From contig NZ_CP041360.1 in assembly GCF_006965485.1 (NCBI RefSeq), positions 5,436,501 through 5,500,500 of the forward strand: a DNA stretch of 64,000 bases, in the 5' to 3' direction. A program made the position numbers and the translations under genes. Below are positions 60,718 through 64,000 of the stretch, piece after piece. The notes beneath the pieces are model-generated. The model was not told the origin of the DNA, ran no database searches, and saw only the letters and a list, made by a program, of their open reading frames with translations. Numbering within the stretch: the first letter of the stretch is position 1; each line of letters starts with the position of its first letter. Source of the DNA: Spirosoma sp. KCTC 42546 (GTDB taxonomy: Bacteria > Bacteroidota > Bacteroidia > Cytophagales > Spirosomataceae).

Positions 60718-60815
60718 AAGAGGGGTGACAAGAGGAGGAAGGGGACGAGAGGATAAGAATAGTCAACCATTTCCTTTTCTCCCATTCTTCCCATTTCTCC
60801 TTTCTCCCTTATTTA
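60718..60815. repeat. purine/pyrimidine inverted repeat upstream of the VOC gene
   Basis: GAGGAGGAAGGGGACGAGAG lies on the left and TTCTTCCCATTTCTCC, preceded by TCCTTTTCTCCCA, on the right. Third copy of the GGGGACGAGAGG word family. It lies between the UbiA-like gene end (60813) and the VOC start. Confidence 0.55.
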
Positions 60816-61655
60816 TAAAACCAGTGCTGGCATCCAGAATACTCCATCGCCCAGCCATCGATAGCGTTCGTTTTTGATAAAATAATCGGGATACCGCTGA
60901 ATGCCGTACAGGGTCAGGCTCATCAGCGCGAGCATCAACGCCGACCGTTGGGCAAATCGATCGTTGGTCAAAAAGCAAAGGGATAGTCCCGCAGCAATAA
61001 TTAAAAAGGTTAGCCAGCGTAAAATCACATCACAGCGGTCGCCCCCCCACTCGGTGGCTAACGAAAACTGGGGCTGATTCGGCGCTTCAAGTTGCTCCAT
61101 TATAGCAAACAGGAGCAGATTCTGAAACGCAATCCCGGTAAACATCAGGCATTCAGTAATGTCGACATTACTGATCGTTGGTCGTTGTACCCATACACTC
61201 CCCCAGATTCCAGCCGCATAAAGTGTAGCAACGAGAGGTTCTTTCAGCAATAGAGCTGGATGATGCGACGGAAGCCGAAATACCGCACCCACATAGGCAA
61301 TACAAATGCCCCCCAGCACAATACCAAATTTGATGACACTACTCGGCAGAAAAAACGTGAGTATAAATGCCAGGCCCGCAGCGCCAATGACAACCCACCA
61401 CAGAATAGCAGCATACTGACGATGAAATCGATGCCTCGCTGTTAAGGGCTGCCTCGACGCATTTAGCTCGTCTTTCCGCACATCGAGCAGTCGATCAACA
61501 GTGTAGATGATAAATACCACAAGGGCCAGTACGATTGGCGTAGCCCAATGAATAGGATCAACATCGGAAAGGCGGGTCGCCATCCGATTCGACAAGACAG
61601 CCCCGATGACGACGGGGAAACTCAAATAGTAAGCGTTGCGGATATAGGAGAGCAA
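60813..61655 (-). CDS. UbiA-like polytopic membrane protein
   Basis: 280 residues with eight to nine hydrophobic helices. The first cytoplasmic loop has YTVDRLLDVRKDE, which resembles the Asp-rich D-x-x-x-D motif of UbiA prenyltransferases but is shorter than the usual N-D-x-x-D-x-x-x-D. The second loop has TEWGGDRCDVILRW, whose Asp pair could be the second motif. UbiA enzymes attach prenyl chains to aromatic or glycerol acceptors in the membrane. Function unproven; a divergent non-enzymatic paralogue is possible. Confidence 0.65.
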   Translation of the reverse strand: MLSYIRNAYYLSFPVVIGAVLSNRMATRLSDVDPIHWATPIVLALVVFIIYTVDRLLDVRKDELNASRQPLTARHRFHRQYAAILWWVVIGAAGLAFILTFFLPSSVIKFGIVLGGICIAYVGAVFRLPSHHPALLLKEPLVATLYAAGIWGSVWVQRPTISNVDITECLMFTGIAFQNLLLFAIMEQLEAPNQPQFSLATEWGGDRCDVILRWLTFLIIAAGLSLCFLTNDRFAQRSALMLALMSLTLYGIQRYPDYFIKNERYRWLGDGVFWMPALVL

Positions 61656-61746
61656 AGGATTTATATTAAATTGGTAGTCATTGTTCGGTCATTTTTATTG
61701 GATGGTTACCGCTGAATGACCACTGACGATAAATGGCCATAAACGA

Positions 61747-62634
61747 CTATATAGGTAAAGCAGGCGGGGCCAGCCAGGCTTCCTGATGACGCAATACCTC
61801 AACGGGTTGCCCAACACGTAGCGTCCCCAGGGTAGTTTGGCCAGTATAGTTAGCTAAGACATTCTGGCCAAACAAAATTTTCGAATTCCATTTACGATAC
61901 GTGGTCAGTGTCCGTAAAGGCTCTTTACCTTGCTCCCCCGTTTCAGGATCAATGGTGGTGAGTACACAACGGGCACAGGGCTTAACCCCATAGAACGTCA
62001 GCGCATTAATCCGGAACTCGGCCCAGCTATCTTCTTCATAAGGTGAACTTCCCTGAACGACTATATTGGGCCGAAACCGACGCATCGTTATTGGTTCAGC
62101 AAGTCGTTGATTGAGGGTATCGAGCGATGCCTGCCCAATGAGCAGATAGGGATACCCATCGGCAAAGCTAACGGTATCCTCTTCGCGTGCATATTTAGGA
62201 TCAACTGCCCGCTGGGTAGTTTCGGGCATAAACACTAAGCGACAAGGGGTTCCAAGCACGTTCGAAAACCATCGATCGGCTTCGGCACTTACCGTTACAG
62301 CAGGTACATCGGTACTATCCCAGATACTCACTAGGATAGTTTCGGTTGGTGTTGTTACTACCAATGGCAGTTCCAGCACATCATGGGGGCGATGCCGGTG
62401 CCAGATACGCAAGGTATCATCCGAAACGTCGGACCGCTGAATAGCTACATCAATAAGCGCCATCTGATGGTTAGTTCGTTGCGTCATGAATACCCACGGT
62501 CCGGCGGTCCGGTTGGGTGTAACAAGCATAAACCGCCGGTCATGCCGAAACCCTTTTTCTTCAACAATAACCTCCTGCACCGAAATACCGCTCAGCGATT
62601 TGATAGGATAGATATGGAGTTCAGAAATAGTCAT
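61747..62634 (-). CDS. MOSC domain protein with N-terminal beta barrel (YcbX/mARC-like)
   Basis: 295 residues. Residues ~1-120 are the MOSC_N beta barrel (SELHIYPIKSLSGISVQEVI, GFRHDRRFMLV). Residues ~130-290 are the MOSC domain (RFRPNIVVQG, FYGVKPCARCVLTTIDPETG with the molybdenum-ligand Cys near 221, LFGQNVLANYTGQTTLGTLR, VGQPVEVL). Such proteins bind molybdenum cofactor and reduce N-hydroxylated compounds. No ferredoxin domain is attached. It may share a transcript with tsaD (22-bp gap). Confidence 0.9.
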   Translation of the reverse strand: MTISELHIYPIKSLSGISVQEVIVEEKGFRHDRRFMLVTPNRTAGPWVFMTQRTNHQMALIDVAIQRSDVSDDTLRIWHRHRPHDVLELPLVVTTPTETILVSIWDSTDVPAVTVSAEADRWFSNVLGTPCRLVFMPETTQRAVDPKYAREEDTVSFADGYPYLLIGQASLDTLNQRLAEPITMRRFRPNIVVQGSSPYEEDSWAEFRINALTFYGVKPCARCVLTTIDPETGEQGKEPLRTLTTYRKWNSKILFGQNVLANYTGQTTLGTLRVGQPVEVLRHQEAWLAPPALPI

Positions 62635-62656
62635 AGTAGTATCTGGAACGGGAACG

Positions 62657-63655
62657 CTAAAAACTCATTCTCGGCATCGGGCTGACGGTTTGCGCCGTAA
62701 ACTCACCTTGCTCGTATTTAAACTGAGCGGCCATTGCAATCATGGCAGCATTATCGGTACAATACTCAAATCGCGGGATATATACGTTCCAGCCTTGTTC
62801 TTCACCCAATTGGGTTAAAGCGCTGCGCAATCCACTGTTCGCTGATACGCCCCCTGCAATGGCTAGCTCATGAATGCCCGTTTCCCGCACAGCCCGTTTT
62901 AGTTTATTCAGCAGAATCTGAATCAGCGTATGCTGAATACTGGCACAAATATCCGCCAGATTCTCGTCAATAAAAGCAGGATTGATTTTTGTGTTATCGC
63001 GCAGGAAATACATAATGGCCGTTTTGATACCGCTGAATGAAAAATCCAGATTTGGCATCTCCCCCATCGGGAATTTGAACGCCTGTGGGTTCCCTGTCTT
63101 CGCATACTTGTCGATCAGCGGACCGCCGGGATAGGGCAACCCCAGTAGCTTAGCCGATTTATCGAAAGCTTCGCCCACGGCATCGTCCATTGTCTGGCCA
63201 ATAACCACCATGTTGAGCGGGCTATCAATGCGTACAATCTGCGTATGACCTCCACTAACCGTCAGGCATAAAAATGGAAATATTGGCTTGGGGTCCTCAA
63301 TGAAATGAGCCAATACATGCGCCTGCATATGGTTAATTTCGATGAGCGGGATGTTCAATCCAAGGGCCAGTGCTTTCGCAAAGGACGCCCCTACCAGCAG
63401 TGAGCCCAGCAAACCCGGCCCACGCGTAAAAGCAACGGCGGATAACGCATTTTTCGGTAAATTTGCGTCCAGTAATGCCCGTTCAACCACGGGTAAAATA
63501 TGCTGCTGGTGTGCTCTTGAGGCCAGTTCGGGAACAACGCCCCCGTATTGCTCGTGAATTAACTGGGTGGCAATTACGTTCGACAAAATATGCCCGTTGA
63601 CTAAAACAGCCGCCGAGGTTTCGTCGCAGGAAGATTCAATGGCTAAAATATTCAC
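62657..63655 (-). CDS. tsaD: tRNA N6-threonylcarbamoyladenosine transferase TsaD
   Basis: 332 residues. Transfers the threonylcarbamoyl group to A37 of ANN-decoding tRNAs, together with TsaB and TsaE. ASKHA/Kae1 landmarks are ILAIESSCDETSAAV (1-16), GGVVPELASRAHQQH (38-52), the metal His pair in INHMQAHVLAH (~109-113), LTVSGGHTQIV (~131), DDAVGEAFDKSAKLLGLPYP (~155), AIAGGVSANSGLR (~268) and the metal Asp in CTDNAAMIAM (~298). Complete and of normal length. Divergent from the TamB-like gene. Confidence 0.97.
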   Translation of the reverse strand: MNILAIESSCDETSAAVLVNGHILSNVIATQLIHEQYGGVVPELASRAHQQHILPVVERALLDANLPKNALSAVAFTRGPGLLGSLLVGASFAKALALGLNIPLIEINHMQAHVLAHFIEDPKPIFPFLCLTVSGGHTQIVRIDSPLNMVVIGQTMDDAVGEAFDKSAKLLGLPYPGGPLIDKYAKTGNPQAFKFPMGEMPNLDFSFSGIKTAIMYFLRDNTKINPAFIDENLADICASIQHTLIQILLNKLKRAVRETGIHELAIAGGVSANSGLRSALTQLGEEQGWNVYIPRFEYCTDNAAMIAMAAQFKYEQGEFTAQTVSPMPRMSF

Positions 63656-63787
63656 GTTGCAAAACTAATGGATAATGATTTCTCCCAGAATAGACAATGG
63701 AAGTTGTGACTAAACCGTTCCCTCAGATAGTAGTCTAATCTGCATTCCATTTCGTTATTCACTGTATCTTAGGTCTTTCCGCACTGG

Positions 63788-64000
63788 ATGCGTCAGTTTT
63801 TCGCCATATTCCTCAAAACACTACTCTACCTCGTGCTGACGGTATTGGTAGCGGCATTGGGGGTTTTACTGAGCCTGCAACTGCCAGCAGTACAAACACG
63901 GCTGGCCCAGAAAGGGGCCGAATGGCTCTCCTCAAAACTGCTCTTTCCCGTTGATATTGAGGGAGTTTCGATCAAATGGTTCGATTCAATAACCCTCGAG
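63788..64000 (+). CDS. TamB-like translocation/assembly protein, N-terminus (cut by window edge)
   Basis: The ATG at 63788 opens a frame with no stop to the right edge (71 codons). It begins MRQFFAIFLKTLLYLVLTVL, a signal anchor, then LPAVQTRLAQKGAEWLSSKL and PVDIEGVSIKWFDSITL. This is the AsmA/TamB-type start in which the first beta strands follow the membrane helix. TamB proteins bridge inner and outer membranes for outer-membrane biogenesis or lipid transport. In Bacteroidota this gene is often divergent from tsaD, as here. Confidence 0.75.
   Translation, partial: MRQFFAIFLKTLLYLVLTVLVAALGVLLSLQLPAVQTRLAQKGAEWLSSKLLFPVDIEGVSIKWFDSITLE

Overview
The window comes from a Bacteroidota genome, most likely a Cytophagales relative of Spirosoma. 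I infer this from a SusC/SusD outer-membrane uptake pair, the type IX secretion regulator PorX, a pyrophosphatase fused to an OmpA domain, a fused 5-oxoprolinase, and TAnnTTTG-type -7 boxes. No tRNA, rRNA or CRISPR array was seen. Both edges cut genes: an MFS transporter on the left and a TamB-like protein on the right.

Chromosomal backbone, left part (1-34 kb). An MFS transporter end; a membrane pyrophosphatase with a C-terminal OmpA domain; a secreted beta-propeller/amidohydrolase; a SusCD pair followed by a PIG-L deacetylase; a RAYT-type transposase flanked by REP-like palindromes; a Nudix hydrolase divergent from a DeoR regulator that leads a fused 5-oxoprolinase; a ROK regulator; porX; a LysM/double-psi-barrel wall protein; a TIGR02757 protein; an aldose 1-epimerase; a GMC oxidoreductase / gluconate-2-dehydrogenase subunit 3 / DUF1080 set that looks like a 3-keto-sugar pathway; YgiQ; and a PH-domain protein.

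Accessory region (34.0-46.85 kb). Small, unrelated, mostly AT-richer genes, nearly all on the minus strand, are separated by copies of one structured repeat in one fixed orientation. Each copy is an imperfect palindrome of about 63-90 bp bounded by ACCCAAC and GTTGGGC/T. These fit the integron core consensus RYYYAAC...GTTRRRY. The basal stem is conserved and the distal stem changes on both arms together. The repeat is accompanied by a shorter dispersed motif of the form GACGTGC-N4-TGTCG-N3-CGAAA. The last half-site lies at 46838-46844, where repeat similarity stops, about 400 bp from a tyrosine recombinase (47240-48403) that lacks the IntI-specific insertion. Cargo includes a toxin-antitoxin-SecB-like chaperone triplet, a VapBC pair whose toxin lacks a usable start, an ArsR/SRPBCC pair, a metallophosphoesterase, a decayed LspA-like gene, a frameshifted COQ4-like gene and one gene-less cassette. 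I read this as an integron-like cassette array with an atypical recombinase. It is the main discovery candidate.

Recombinase module (47.0-49.4 kb). The recombinase sits with a NUMOD4-like small ORF, a GIY-YIG nuclease and a small HTH protein.

Right part (49.4-64 kb). An ALDH7-type dehydrogenase; a fasciclin protein followed by an ECF sigma / anti-sigma pair; an AT-rich polytopic membrane protein; periplasmic MsrB; a class A penicillin-binding protein; an alpha/beta hydrolase; a VOC protein; a UbiA-like membrane protein; a MOSC protein; tsaD; and the start of a TamB-like gene. Many 3' ends here and on the left carry long palindromes or purine/pyrimidine inverted repeats that probably act as terminators.
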